Notes under the pieces: model-generated
Told to the model about the DNA's origin: nothing
The model's input: only the letters and a program-made list of their open reading frames with translations
Database searches by the model: none
Shown here: positions 1 through 8,788 of the stretch, one piece after another
Numbering within the stretch: the stretch's first letter is position 1
Layout: each line of letters starts with the position of its first letter
Program-made: the position numbers and the translations under genes
NCBI RefSeq assembly: GCF_947495255.1
Contig: NZ_CANLYI010000004.1
Coordinates: 124,001 to 188,000, forward strand
Direction of reading: 5' to 3'
Length of the DNA: 64,000 nucleotides
Source: an uncultured Winogradskyella sp.
Lineage (GTDB): Bacteria > Bacteroidota > Bacteroidia > Flavobacteriales > Flavobacteriaceae

Positions 1-890
1 AACATTGTTAAAATCCCATGATTTTGGTAAACTTTATGAAGCACATAAAAGTTATCTTTAAAAATTTGAATGCCAAAAGAGTAAGTGAACATTATAAATA
101 TACCAATAGCGAATAATATAAAAAGCGCATAAATTCGTTTTACAGAAGTATAAAGTAAATACAATAAGAAAAGTAAATTGAATAAATAAATTGTTTTTGT
201 ACCAATCATAAAAGAAAAAACAATTGAACACAATAGAAAAATAAAATTAATGTTGGTTTTCTTATTTAAGTAACTGGCAAAGAAATACATTATTAAAATG
301 ATATATATATAACTTGAATGACTAGCGTGTAAAAAAAGACCATTGTAACCAAACCTATTAGAGAACCCTATATAAGTTTTAAATAAATCTAAATTAAAAA
401 TAAACCCAATCAGAATTGCAAAAGCATTTATTATAAAAATACCTTTAATTGTTGTGTCTAAATAACTCAATTGTTTTTTTGCAATTATTCTGTCAGTTTT
501 GTTTATAGGCTTAAAGGCATAGTACAAAATGAAAACAAAAACATATGAATTAAGCGTATATAAATTTAAAACGAGTCTGTTTAAAAAACTTTCCTTTAAA
601 AGAAAAAATTGTCCCAGTATATAAAACATAGTAAATAGAACTATGCCTTTTAATAATTGTTTACTAAATTCTTTCTTATAAATAAAAATATATCCACATA
701 AAAAAATTTCAACTAAAAGCTTAACAACCCCTGAGACTCTAGTGAAATCAAAATTACTAAACTTTAGATATTTACTTATAAATTCACTGAAGTAAAAAGC
801 AAATAAAATAAGAGAAGGTAATACTAACTTTATATCAAATGAATTAAAGTCAATCTTTTTTTGATCGAAGGATTCTATAGTATTTAACAT
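1..890 (-). CDS. O-antigen polymerase/ligase-like membrane protein (partial, C-terminus off window)
   Basis: This ORF is absent from the supplied track because its stop codon lies beyond base 1. Reading the minus strand from the ATG at 890 gives about 296 uninterrupted codons starting MLNTIESFDQKK. The product is a string of hydrophobic helices with short charged loops and a long aromatic-rich loop containing FLHASHSSYIYI, the layout of Wzy/EpsG-type polymerases and O-antigen ligases. Such proteins act in the inner membrane, joining undecaprenyl-linked repeat units or transferring finished chains. It overlaps the upstream glycosyltransferase gene by 41 bases, so the two are co-transcribed. 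Sequence identity in this family is very low, so polymerase versus ligase cannot be decided by eye. Confidence 0.7.
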   Translation of the reverse strand, partial: MLNTIESFDQKKIDFNSFDIKLVLPSLILFAFYFSEFISKYLKFSNFDFTRVSGVVKLLVEIFLCGYIFIYKKEFSKQLLKGIVLFTMFYILGQFFLLKESFLNRLVLNLYTLNSYVFVFILYYAFKPINKTDRIIAKKQLSYLDTTIKGIFIINAFAILIGFIFNLDLFKTYIGFSNRFGYNGLFLHASHSSYIYIILIMYFFASYLNKKTNINFIFLLCSIVFSFMIGTKTIYLFNLLFLLYLLYTSVKRIYALFILFAIGIFIMFTYSFGIQIFKDNFYVLHKVYQNHGILTM

Positions 891-1629
891 TCCATTTTAT
901 TGTAAACTTTATTATACTTTTTATATTCCAAAAATTATACTTACTAAAAATATTTTTTGAACTAGTCTCATTTAAGTGATGAAATACTATCGCGTCTGAT
1001 ACTGCAATAATTTTAAACCCTTTATTATGAGCTTCAAAACAAATATCAATATCTTCGCAATATAACCTATATCTTTCGTCTAAAAGACACTCATTTTCTT
1101 TGAGTAATTTATCGCTAATTAACATACATGCACCAAGACACCAATCTATTTCGGGTCCTTGCATTTGTGATTCGTCTAAAGCTTTTAAAATCCCTAATCT
1201 CTTTTTAAATACATTGATAAAATTAGGAAAATGTTTCCAAGTCTTTTGGAGTCTTCCGTCTGGATATTTTAATAATGGTGTAGTAATAGCAATTTTAGGA
1301 TTGTTTTGCATGGTTTTATATAGAATATCTATAAAATCCATTTCAAAATAAGTATCCGGATTTAATAATAAAAAATACTTTGTTTTAAGATTGAAGTGCC
1401 TAATTAGATCATTATTGTTCTTAGAGAACCCTTCTAATTTCTTTTTAATTAAAACAGAATTACTGTAGGAACTATTTAAGAGTATCTCTGCAGTGTTATC
1501 ACTAGATTTAGCATCACAGAAATAAACGTTTTTTATATTAAAGCGTGTTAAAGAGTTTAATAATTTTTGAATAAAGTCTCCGTGATTATGAGTAACCACA
1601 AGAATACTAATATTTCCTTCTTTAGCCAT
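850..1629 (-). CDS. Glycosyltransferase family 2 (rhamnosyltransferase-like)
   Basis: A 259-residue GT2-type enzyme with a GT-A fold. The N-terminal ISILVVTHNHGDFI strand-loop and the NPDT element (residues 90-93), which takes the place of the metal-binding DXD, are typical. WCLGACMLI near 163-171 followed by YCEDIDIC near 190-197 matches the acceptor/catalytic segment of rhamnosyl-type GT2 enzymes related to WbbL. It should add a sugar to the lipid-linked repeat unit on the cytoplasmic face. Production of dTDP-rhamnose by the rfb genes at 14-17.5 kb makes rhamnose a plausible donor sugar, but this is inference. It overlaps both flanking genes, so it belongs to the long operon. The plus-strand ORF 1100-1351 is its shadow. 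Confidence 0.85.
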   Translation of the reverse strand: MAKEGNISILVVTHNHGDFIQKLLNSLTRFNIKNVYFCDAKSSDNTAEILLNSSYSNSVLIKKKLEGFSKNNNDLIRHFNLKTKYFLLLNPDTYFEMDFIDILYKTMQNNPKIAITTPLLKYPDGRLQKTWKHFPNFINVFKKRLGILKALDESQMQGPEIDWCLGACMLISDKLLKENECLLDERYRLYCEDIDICFEAHNKGFKIIAVSDAIVFHHLNETSSKNIFSKYNFWNIKSIIKFTIKWNVKYYRILRSKKD

Positions 1630-2662
1630 GAAAAGTAATTTTTTTTAGTTCCTTTATATAATCAGCAAACGAATAATTACTAAGATAGGTACGTCTTACA
1701 ATAGGTTTAATTTCTTCTTTAGTTCTCGAAAACTTATTAAACAATATTTCGAAATTATCTAAATCGTTATTTAAAACTTCAGCTACATTATCATCACAAA
1801 GATTTTGCGATACAACTTGTTCTGTTGTGAATACGGTTAGTCCACTCATTAGAGCCTCTATATAAACCAATGGAGAAACTTCATAATTTTCATCACTTAA
1901 AAATAATAATGCATCATTTTGCTGTAATGCTTCAAATTTATCATTTTCATTTAGTAAAGGTCCATAATAAGTAAGAAATTGATACTCTTTGTTTAATGCT
2001 TTAATCAATGTCTGGTCTTTATCACATAAAATACCACCATAGATATTTAGCTTACATTTAATGCCTTTTGCTTTAATTAATTGTGCTAATTTATCGATTC
2101 TATAAATTCCTTTTGCTTTAGAAATATTAGATAAAAAAATAAAATTTACCTCATCAGATTGGTTATATCTCAAAGGTTTAGATGTATAGTAATCTGGCAA
2201 CGCATTAGGTAATAAAAAACAACTTAGTCCTAATGCTTCAATAATTTTGAATTGAGCTTTATTTATAACAATAATTTTTGTTTTTAAAAACAACCTTTTG
2301 TTATAAAACTTAATTTTATCCTCCAATCCATTTGCATGAATATGAATCGTAACATTTAAGGTTTTAAAATGACAAACAAATAAGATGATTAAATCGCGAT
2401 AAAAAGCAAATCCTTTTGGTGTAAAATTAAGATAGACACTGTCCTTTTTTCTAATTTTAAAAAGTCGTTTAATGACCTTTAAAAGAAACGATATTTTACT
2501 AAAACTAAACTTACCAAAATTATCATAGTCCTTGGCTTGTGCTGTATCTATTGTATTAATTTCTATTTCATTATCTAATTCAAGAGCATCTTTTATATGC
2601 GTAGATATAACCTTAACACCATTGTTGGGTCCAGAAATCGGAAAAACAAAGAATAGACTCAT
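1622..2662 (-). CDS. Glycosyltransferase family 4 (GT-B fold)
   Basis: A 346-residue retaining-type glycosyltransferase. The N-terminal half starts with the usual G-rich acceptor loop (PISGPNNGVKVI), and the C-terminal half contains FIFLSNISKAKGI, the start of the donor-binding Rossmann domain, and YEVSPLVYIEALMSGL, matching the EX7E-type donor motif of GT4 enzymes. It acts on lipid-linked polysaccharide intermediates at the inner face of the membrane. It overlaps the next gene downstream by 8 bases and lies 9 bases after the O-antigen ligase-like gene upstream. Donor and acceptor cannot be deduced from sequence. Confidence 0.85.
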   Translation of the reverse strand: MSLFFVFPISGPNNGVKVISTHIKDALELDNEIEINTIDTAQAKDYDNFGKFSFSKISFLLKVIKRLFKIRKKDSVYLNFTPKGFAFYRDLIILFVCHFKTLNVTIHIHANGLEDKIKFYNKRLFLKTKIIVINKAQFKIIEALGLSCFLLPNALPDYYTSKPLRYNQSDEVNFIFLSNISKAKGIYRIDKLAQLIKAKGIKCKLNIYGGILCDKDQTLIKALNKEYQFLTYYGPLLNENDKFEALQQNDALLFLSDENYEVSPLVYIEALMSGLTVFTTEQVVSQNLCDDNVAEVLNNDLDNFEILFNKFSRTKEEIKPIVRRTYLSNYSFADYIKELKKITFHG

Positions 2663-2671
2663 TTAGCGTTT

Positions 2672-3913
2672 TCACTTAATTTTTTGATTATTATTAAAAT
2701 TCACATTTACGAGTAAACATGTAAAAAAGACAAAGAAAATAATTCCTTTATTTCTTACCAAAGCAGACTCTGTTAAATTAAAACACAAATATATAAACCC
2801 TATCGCAATTAAAAGCTTATTATGACTTACAAGTCCCTTTTTAAATATAACGAAGAATAGCGAGACTAATACTAAAAACCCAAAAACACCTGTATATATA
2901 AACTCAGTTAGATATTGATTATGTGAATTAAACTTTTGGGTTTTTCCATGAATAAAATTATTCTTTTCGTAATACTTCATCAATTCATCAATCTCATCTC
3001 CTGGAGAAACTCCTGTCCAAAAATTATTTGATATAAGATCTATTGAGCAATAATATTTAGCAACTCTTGCTCTAACAGCAGTAAAATTAGAGCCAGAAAA
3101 ATCGCGAGATGTAATATCATTTTTTATATCTATACCATTTAATTTATCTACTACAAATAGTGATGAGAGCGAGACACTAACAAGCAATAAAGCTGCAATA
3201 AATAATTTAAATTTAGTATGCTTTTTTAGTAAAAACCCAAAATAAACTATCATTATTAAAAACAATCCCGTCAATAAAAATGAATTAAGAAAAAACAATA
3301 ACACTGTTAAATATAGAGTTAGCGTTAATCTAAGCGCCATATTTATGTTTAATATTCCTTTTGACTCAATCCCATCATAACCAATAATAAATAGCGCAAA
3401 CAACACTTGAGTTCCAAAATAAATAGGGTGTGTACCTTCTATAACTTTTGTCAGCTCCATATATGAGAAAAAATTACCATTAATCTGGTTAAATGGATTT
3501 GGAGATGCATAATACAAGGTTCTTAAAATAGCCGCACTATAAAAGATAAGACTTGCCAATAGAATTGACAAAACATACCATTTTAAGGTTTTAAAGACGA
3601 GTTTTTTATTAATAAAACCAGAAAACAAATAACAAATTATAGGTATTACTAAGAAAACAATACGGTGCTCTAATTTTTTAAACCCTCTATCTAAATTATT
3701 TGTGTATAACAACGCAATGACCATTAAAGCAAATAACAATATAAGCGGTGTATATAAAGGTTCCCACTTCTTTACAGACATTCTATTTGTTGCAGAATAG
3801 ACAATCGCAGTAACCAGAGTTAAAATAATAGCAATATTGTTAGCTAACATCCAAAATGGAATCGTAACTGCAATAGTTATGAATAAAAAATCAACTACTT
3901 TTTCGTACTTCAT
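2672..3913 (-). CDS. O-antigen ligase/polymerase family membrane protein
   Basis: A 413-residue polytopic inner-membrane protein with about ten to twelve hydrophobic helices. A large periplasmic loop in the second half ends in FNSHNQYLTEFIYTGVFG, which matches the Wzy_C/O-antigen ligase motif with its conserved His and Asn before a helix. It either ligates the finished polymer to lipid A core or polymerises repeat units. Its 5-prime end overlaps the next polymerase-like gene by 23 bases. Three proteins of this general class lie in this locus, so at least two functions (polymerase and ligase, or two polymerases) are probably divided between them. Confidence 0.8.
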   Translation of the reverse strand: MKYEKVVDFLFITIAVTIPFWMLANNIAIILTLVTAIVYSATNRMSVKKWEPLYTPLILLFALMVIALLYTNNLDRGFKKLEHRIVFLVIPIICYLFSGFINKKLVFKTLKWYVLSILLASLIFYSAAILRTLYYASPNPFNQINGNFFSYMELTKVIEGTHPIYFGTQVLFALFIIGYDGIESKGILNINMALRLTLTLYLTVLLFFLNSFLLTGLFLIMIVYFGFLLKKHTKFKLFIAALLLVSVSLSSLFVVDKLNGIDIKNDITSRDFSGSNFTAVRARVAKYYCSIDLISNNFWTGVSPGDEIDELMKYYEKNNFIHGKTQKFNSHNQYLTEFIYTGVFGFLVLVSLFFVIFKKGLVSHNKLLIAIGFIYLCFNLTESALVRNKGIIFFVFFTCLLVNVNFNNNQKIK

Positions 3914-5042
3914 AACTTTCTGGTTGTAGACTGTAATATATTATCAATAGATAAAAGATAAAAAGTGTATCAAAATAGATAAATACATTATCTGACAAAA
4001 ATAAGAGATTCATAAATATTAAAAGAGGAATCGCCTTTTTGCTCACTAAGTTAATTTTAAAAAAACCAAAAACCCATATTAAGTAGGAAACAAAACCCAT
4101 TTCCACTATTATTTTTAGAATATCAGAATGTAAGAAACTAATATTCTCAAAATTAGCAGACAAAAATAAATTAGTAGAACCTAACGAATTACCAAAGAAA
4201 ATATTAGATGAAAAATGATTAATTGTATCTGTATAAACTCTTAATCTTCCTTGTGTAAACCAATTGGGACTAATACCTGTGATATCAGTTATCAACTGGT
4301 CAAAATTACCTTGTATAAAATTATATATTATTATTAATAACGTAAAATTGAGAAATATAAACCAATAGTAAACATTTTTCTTATTTGAAGCTTTTTTATT
4401 TCTAATACTAAAAAACCAGTATACAGCCAACCCAAGCAATGCGCCTACTATTGAAATTCTTTTAAAAGCCAACAAAAATAAAATGATAGACACAATTGTT
4501 CTCACTTTTCGTTTTTCTATAATATAAAAGATCATAAACAAACCAAATGGGAAAGCCATCCAAGATTCTGTTTTTAGGGATGATGTTTTTAGCGCTAGGA
4601 TAAAATCATTTATAATATTAACATTAAAGAAAAAGCTAATATTGGTAATAATAAAAATTATAGCATAGACAACAAATAGTGAGTCTAAAATAACACCTAC
4701 CGGCTTTTTAATAACTGTGGTTATTAAAATTATGGATAAAATAGGTAACAATATTAAAAGCGCCTCTTCAAAAAATCGAAAAGACAAATCGTAACTAACT
4801 ATAGAAACAAATAAGTTAAGAATAATTAAACCCGAAAAAAGCAAAAGGTTTTTTAAAGGCGTCGCATAAATTTTTAATTTTCTAATCCCAGAAAATGCAA
4901 ATAATAAAAAAATAGGCGGTATCAAATATTTGGTATAGCGTAAAACCGAACCATAGTTAGTTGAAATAGCGGATACACCAACCAACAGGCACAAAAACCA
5001 TAGTAATAAAGAATCTTTTTTTACTATTAGTTTTTTATCCAT
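3891..5042 (-). CDS. Wzy-like O-antigen polymerase/ligase membrane protein
   Basis: A 383-residue, multi-helix membrane protein. The segment SFLHSDILKIIVEMGFVSYLI near the C-terminus is the family hallmark (HSD plus a following helix with a small residue) seen in Wzy polymerases and WaaL ligases. An additional loop with the string WFTQGRLRVY precedes it, resembling the conserved Arg-rich periplasmic loop that contacts the undecaprenyl-diphosphate sugar. It overlaps the 5035-6054 gene by 8 bases and the 2672-3913 gene by 23 bases, so translation is coupled. Which of the polymerase-like genes acts on the main repeat unit is unknown. Confidence 0.78.
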   Translation of the reverse strand: MDKKLIVKKDSLLLWFLCLLVGVSAISTNYGSVLRYTKYLIPPIFLLFAFSGIRKLKIYATPLKNLLLFSGLIILNLFVSIVSYDLSFRFFEEALLILLPILSIILITTVIKKPVGVILDSLFVVYAIIFIITNISFFFNVNIINDFILALKTSSLKTESWMAFPFGLFMIFYIIEKRKVRTIVSIILFLLAFKRISIVGALLGLAVYWFFSIRNKKASNKKNVYYWFIFLNFTLLIIIYNFIQGNFDQLITDITGISPNWFTQGRLRVYTDTINHFSSNIFFGNSLGSTNLFLSANFENISFLHSDILKIIVEMGFVSYLIWVFGFFKINLVSKKAIPLLIFMNLLFLSDNVFIYFDTLFIFYLLIIYYSLQPESYEVRKSS

Positions 5043-6054
5043 TTAAAAGTCTTTCTAAATCAAAATTATTTTTTTCTCTAAATGTTTTAAATAGTAAGTC
5101 GTTATCTAAATAATCTTCATAAGAAAAAACCTCACAACCATATTCACTCGCATAAAACAATAATGATGTTGTAAAACCATAAACTTTTAAGCCAGAATTT
5201 GTTAAAATAATTTGCTCAAATGCAATATTATTGGGTATAACTTCTGTGTTTATGTTGTGTTGTTTAATTAGGTTTTCGATTTTAATACAGTTCGTTTTAG
5301 ATTGTGCAGGATGAAATTTTATATAAATTTTACCGGCTGTAACATCTTCTAATATTCTTTTTATTCCGTTAAGCATTGTGCTTAACTTCATATTGCCTTG
5401 CTCAACAGCTCCTTCTAAAACTAATACAGAGCTCCCAGAAATGTCATAATCGATATGATTAGATGGTAGCATTTTTATTCTTTCTACATGATATGGTAAA
5501 CCCTGAAATCCTTTTGAAGTAATTGAATAAAAAATTGAAGGTGTCTTTTTAGCAAATCTTGTTAAATCAAAAGTTTTGACAAAAAAGATACGTTTTTTTC
5601 CAATAAACGGTAATGCATTTAAAGTACTCTTAACCAATTCCTTTACGATGCTCTTGTCATTATTATTCATTAAGTATAATGAATAGGCATTTACACCTTC
5701 TTCTATAATATGAAGTTCGTCGCATTGATTGTGAGTTACTATAATCTGCATTGCAGGATGAAATACATGTGGCAAATACGCTCTAAACTTTATACCATCT
5801 CTAAATTGATTAGTTAATAGTTTATCAATCTTATTAATCTGCTTATGTTTTTTGTAAAAATTTGTGAGTCCAAAAGAATCTAAATCATCATGTATATCAG
5901 TAATGTCTATTATTGTGAAGTTACTAATTTCATCGTTTTCATAGTTTCTAGAAATCACAAATACAATATCCTCATTTACCAAATGAAACTTTTTAATAAT
6001 CGCTTTAGTCACATAATAAGTTAAATGGCTATGTATATAAAAGAGATTTTTCAT
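5035..6054 (-). CDS. Polysialyltransferase-like glycosyltransferase
   Basis: A 339-residue protein with the two short motifs that define the bacterial polysialyltransferase/lipooligosaccharide sialyltransferase group: an acidic-acidic-Gly motif (EEG, residues 118-120, in IIEEGVNAY) and an HP motif (residues 248-249, in IKFHPAQ). A third feature, SGLKVYGFTTSLLFYA near 287-301, resembles the C-terminal nucleotide-binding segment with its Ser/Thr pair. Such enzymes use CMP-activated sugars in a GT-B-like fold. The gene is four cistrons downstream of an acylneuraminate-type cytidylyltransferase in the same operon, which fits a CMP-keto-sugar donor. Overall similarity is distant, so the exact family (GT38, GT52 or related) and the donor are inferred. 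Confidence 0.68.
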   Translation of the reverse strand: MKNLFYIHSHLTYYVTKAIIKKFHLVNEDIVFVISRNYENDEISNFTIIDITDIHDDLDSFGLTNFYKKHKQINKIDKLLTNQFRDGIKFRAYLPHVFHPAMQIIVTHNQCDELHIIEEGVNAYSLYLMNNNDKSIVKELVKSTLNALPFIGKKRIFFVKTFDLTRFAKKTPSIFYSITSKGFQGLPYHVERIKMLPSNHIDYDISGSSVLVLEGAVEQGNMKLSTMLNGIKRILEDVTAGKIYIKFHPAQSKTNCIKIENLIKQHNINTEVIPNNIAFEQIILTNSGLKVYGFTTSLLFYASEYGCEVFSYEDYLDNDLLFKTFREKNNFDLERLLNG

Positions 6055-7484
6055 TTAAACTTATTCACTAGGTTTTTGAAGAATTTACGCTCTAAAATTA
6101 TTAAAATAATCAAATAATAGAATATAGACAAAGGTACAATGTAATACTTTTTTTCATCTGCTATAAATAAATCTTTTGCTATAAAATAGAATGGTAAAGC
6201 TACTAAAGTAGATACTATTATTACTTTAAGAATTTGAATAATTGGGAAGTATGAGAACAAGTTTGTTGATAGCCTTCTATTAATAAATAAAATAGGAATA
6301 ATTACGGTAGTATAGCTTGCTATTAATGTTGCAATGACAGCTCCAATATTTCCATATATTGGAATCAAAATCAAATTACAAATAACATTCACCACAGCAC
6401 TCGCAACAACATGGATTGGAGCTAAGTTTTTTAATCCAATTATACCCATAAAAATACTAAACGGAAAAACTGATATTAAAAAACGTAAGGTGTATATTTT
6501 AAAAATACTTCCTGATTCTTCAAACCGAGAACCAAATAGTAGAATGATTATCTCTGTAGAAAACAAAAAGCAGAATACTATAATTGGAAGTAATAAAACA
6601 GAAATTTGTTTCGTCGTTGTTTTAGTAAGTTTTAGTGTTTTTGTAATATGGTTATCTCGTAATAGTTCTGTTATTTTAGGGGTAATCACGGTAAATAACG
6701 ATGTTGTAATCACTGCAATAAAAGGAATATTAAATGCACCAACTTGATAGAAAGCAAATACCTCTGGAGTTTCTATGGCAGAGATCATATATTTATCTAT
6801 TTGCATATTTAGTATGCCTGCTAAAACCAAAAATATAGTTGGCAACACAAATTTTAATTCTTCATTCTTTAGATTAACATCTGTTTTAAAATTAAACTCT
6901 TTAAATGATTTAGCAAAAGGAATACTATACACTAAAAACTTCACCACTTCGTATATTAAGAAAAACTGTAAGATTTCAGTAATTGTAAACTCATGGGTTC
7001 CGAAATAAAAAAAGCCAGCTAGATAACTTATTAAAAACAAAAAGCTAGTTACGTTTAAATAATTGAGCTTATCAGAGAATAAGAAGAAATTAGAGAAAAA
7101 AGTATTCGTTATTTTAAACAAAATAATAAATACAAAATAGACAATATAGATTGGAAAAAAATCATTTTCGAACCATAAAGCAAGCTTGTCCTTTAGTACA
7201 AAAAAAAGAAATGCGGCTAACATGGAAAAGAAAATCATACTAAAGAAAAAGCGCTTGTATAGCGCGTTTTTCTCTAAAAAGGTATTGTATTTACTAATAT
7301 AATAATTGAGTGTTGTCGGAAACGCAGATGCGACCGTTACCGCAAAGGTTAGGATAACGAAAAACTGCTGAAGCTTACCAAATTCAGAAACGTCTAAAAT
7401 CACTCTAGCTAAACCAATGTTTAAAACTAAAGTCTCTAGAAGTCTAATAAAATTACTTGCACTATATTTTAATTGAGTTTTCAA
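6051..7484 (-). CDS. Wzx-type polysaccharide flippase (MATE/PST superfamily)
   Basis: A 477-residue membrane protein with 12 to 14 predicted helices and no soluble domain. The N-terminus (YSASNFIRLLETLVLNIGLARVI) and the segment AFYQVGAFNIPFIAV match lipid-linked oligosaccharide flippases of the polysaccharide-transport family. It should move undecaprenyl-diphosphate-linked repeat units to the periplasmic side, where the polymerase-like proteins act. It overlaps its neighbours on both sides by 4 bases. Plus-strand ORFs 6334-6747 and 6775-7008 are shadows of it. The presence of a Wzx-type protein, Wzy-like proteins and a Wzz-like protein indicates a Wzx/Wzy-dependent pathway and not an ABC-exporter pathway. 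Confidence 0.9.
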   Translation of the reverse strand: MKTQLKYSASNFIRLLETLVLNIGLARVILDVSEFGKLQQFFVILTFAVTVASAFPTTLNYYISKYNTFLEKNALYKRFFFSMIFFSMLAAFLFFVLKDKLALWFENDFFPIYIVYFVFIILFKITNTFFSNFFLFSDKLNYLNVTSFLFLISYLAGFFYFGTHEFTITEILQFFLIYEVVKFLVYSIPFAKSFKEFNFKTDVNLKNEELKFVLPTIFLVLAGILNMQIDKYMISAIETPEVFAFYQVGAFNIPFIAVITTSLFTVITPKITELLRDNHITKTLKLTKTTTKQISVLLLPIIVFCFLFSTEIIILLFGSRFEESGSIFKIYTLRFLISVFPFSIFMGIIGLKNLAPIHVVASAVVNVICNLILIPIYGNIGAVIATLIASYTTVIIPILFINRRLSTNLFSYFPIIQILKVIIVSTLVALPFYFIAKDLFIADEKKYYIVPLSIFYYLIILIILERKFFKNLVNKFK

Positions 7485-8113
7485 TTCAGTTTTACGGCAT
7501 CTTGACTAAATGTAGAAATATAATTTGGGCTTACCTCCTTTAGGCTTTGGTTATTATAACCATAAAAAGAGATATCATTATTATCAGCGGCTTCAAAATC
7601 ATTTATAGAATCACCTATTAAACACGTACTCTGCTTTTCGTAGTTATGTTTACTAATAATATCTTTAACCAACTTGTTTTTAGCTGTTGGCGAACCTTCA
7701 ATAGATAAGAAATATGCAGATAAATTTAATTCCTTACATAAAAAACGAAGCTCTTCTTGATCAGATCCTGAGACAATGTGAAACTTATAATTACTATAAT
7801 TTTTTTCTATAAATGAAACACTATCTTTTATTAGATTTTTTTGGTCTATAAGAGATTCTCTCATAATAACAGAAAAACGATTAGCATAATCCAAAATTTC
7901 CTCTTCAGTTGTTTCTCTACCAATTATGTGTTCAAAAAAATATCTTATTTTAACATATCTAGAAAGACCACCATTATATCTGTGATAATCAACAAGCTTA
8001 TCAACTTCTAACGGCTTAAAGTCTTTAAAGATCTCTCTAAACCCAAAGTCTCTAACTTGCATGGAGTCTAATATAACACCATCGAAATCCCATAGAATTG
8101 TTTTAAATTTCAT
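7481..8113 (-). CDS. HAD-superfamily sugar phosphatase
   Basis: A 210-residue HAD subfamily IA hydrolase. Motif I is WDFDGVILDS (nucleophile Asp9, general acid Asp11), motif II is SGSD (115-118), the motif III lysine lies in TAKNKLVK, and motif IV is IGDSINDFEAAD. The cap domain lies between motifs I and II, as in phosphoglycolate-phosphatase-like enzymes. Placement between the cytidylyltransferase (start 8788, end 8114, no gap) and the flippase (4-base overlap) suggests it removes the phosphate from a 3-deoxy-2-keto sugar acid phosphate before CMP activation, like KdsC or the KDN-9-phosphate phosphatases. The substrate is inference from context. Confidence 0.82.
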   Translation of the reverse strand: MKFKTILWDFDGVILDSMQVRDFGFREIFKDFKPLEVDKLVDYHRYNGGLSRYVKIRYFFEHIIGRETTEEEILDYANRFSVIMRESLIDQKNLIKDSVSFIEKNYSNYKFHIVSGSDQEELRFLCKELNLSAYFLSIEGSPTAKNKLVKDIISKHNYEKQSTCLIGDSINDFEAADNNDISFYGYNNQSLKEVSPNYISTFSQDAVKLN

Positions 8114-8788
8114 TTAATTAAGGTGTTTATATATTAATTCTGCCATATCAAAATCGTCCGGCCAGTCAATATCAAATGATGCATAACCTTTTGTTTCATA
8201 TAAAAACGGTTTGTTTCCAATTCGATCTAATGTTTCAATGTATTTAGAAACGGAATTTATAAAAATACCACTATTTATCTCATAAAGCTTTGGTAACGTT
8301 TGAGTTCTTGGCCATTTTTCTTTATTCCTATCGTAATTAATACTTCCGTTTTTATCCCATAAAAACGTTTGTAAGTTATTTACAGACATTAAACTATCAA
8401 ATGTATCTTCTTCTAAATTTTTAAGATACGTTTTTATAGCTAAATCATAATGTTCTGCTTTTAAAAATGGTGATGTGACATGTGTCCATAATACATGGCC
8501 AGATTTTATTATTTTAGGCACATATTTAATTAGATCATCTGTACTAGTAGAGGATGATGCTAGATGCTCTGGTCTATTGTCTACAATAATTTTATCACCA
8601 AAGCGCTCTACAATTTTCTTTACTTCATTATCATTTGTAGAAACAACTATAGTGTCAACTAGCTTAGCTTTTAATAATTCTTTAATCTTTAAAAATAATA
8701 ATCCTCCTTCTACTTCAGCAAAAGGCTTCGTGTTTTTATTAGGAACTCTTTCACTACCTGCTCTACATGGTAAAAATACTGTAATCAT
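8114..8788 (-). CDS. Acylneuraminate cytidylyltransferase family protein (CMP-sugar synthetase)
   Basis: A 224-residue nucleotidyltransferase. The P-loop-like motif PCRAGSERVPNKN (residues 7-19) corresponds to the IPARGGSKRIPxKN signature of CMP-sialic acid and CMP-Kdo synthetases. Further family marks are NRPEHLASSSTST, TSPFLKAEH, PRTQTLPKLYEINSGIF and a C-terminal FDIDWPDDFDMAE carrying the metal-binding aspartates. It would transfer CMP from CTP onto a 2-keto-3-deoxy sugar acid. The gene directly abuts the HAD phosphatase and overlaps the aldolase by one base, so the three are translationally coupled. No sialic acid synthase (NeuB) or epimerase (NeuC) gene is seen in the window, so the substrate is probably made by the adjacent HMGL-type aldolase. 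Confidence 0.88.
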   Translation of the reverse strand: MITVFLPCRAGSERVPNKNTKPFAEVEGGLLFLKIKELLKAKLVDTIVVSTNDNEVKKIVERFGDKIIVDNRPEHLASSSTSTDDLIKYVPKIIKSGHVLWTHVTSPFLKAEHYDLAIKTYLKNLEEDTFDSLMSVNNLQTFLWDKNGSINYDRNKEKWPRTQTLPKLYEINSGIFINSVSKYIETLDRIGNKPFLYETKGYASFDIDWPDDFDMAELIYKHLN

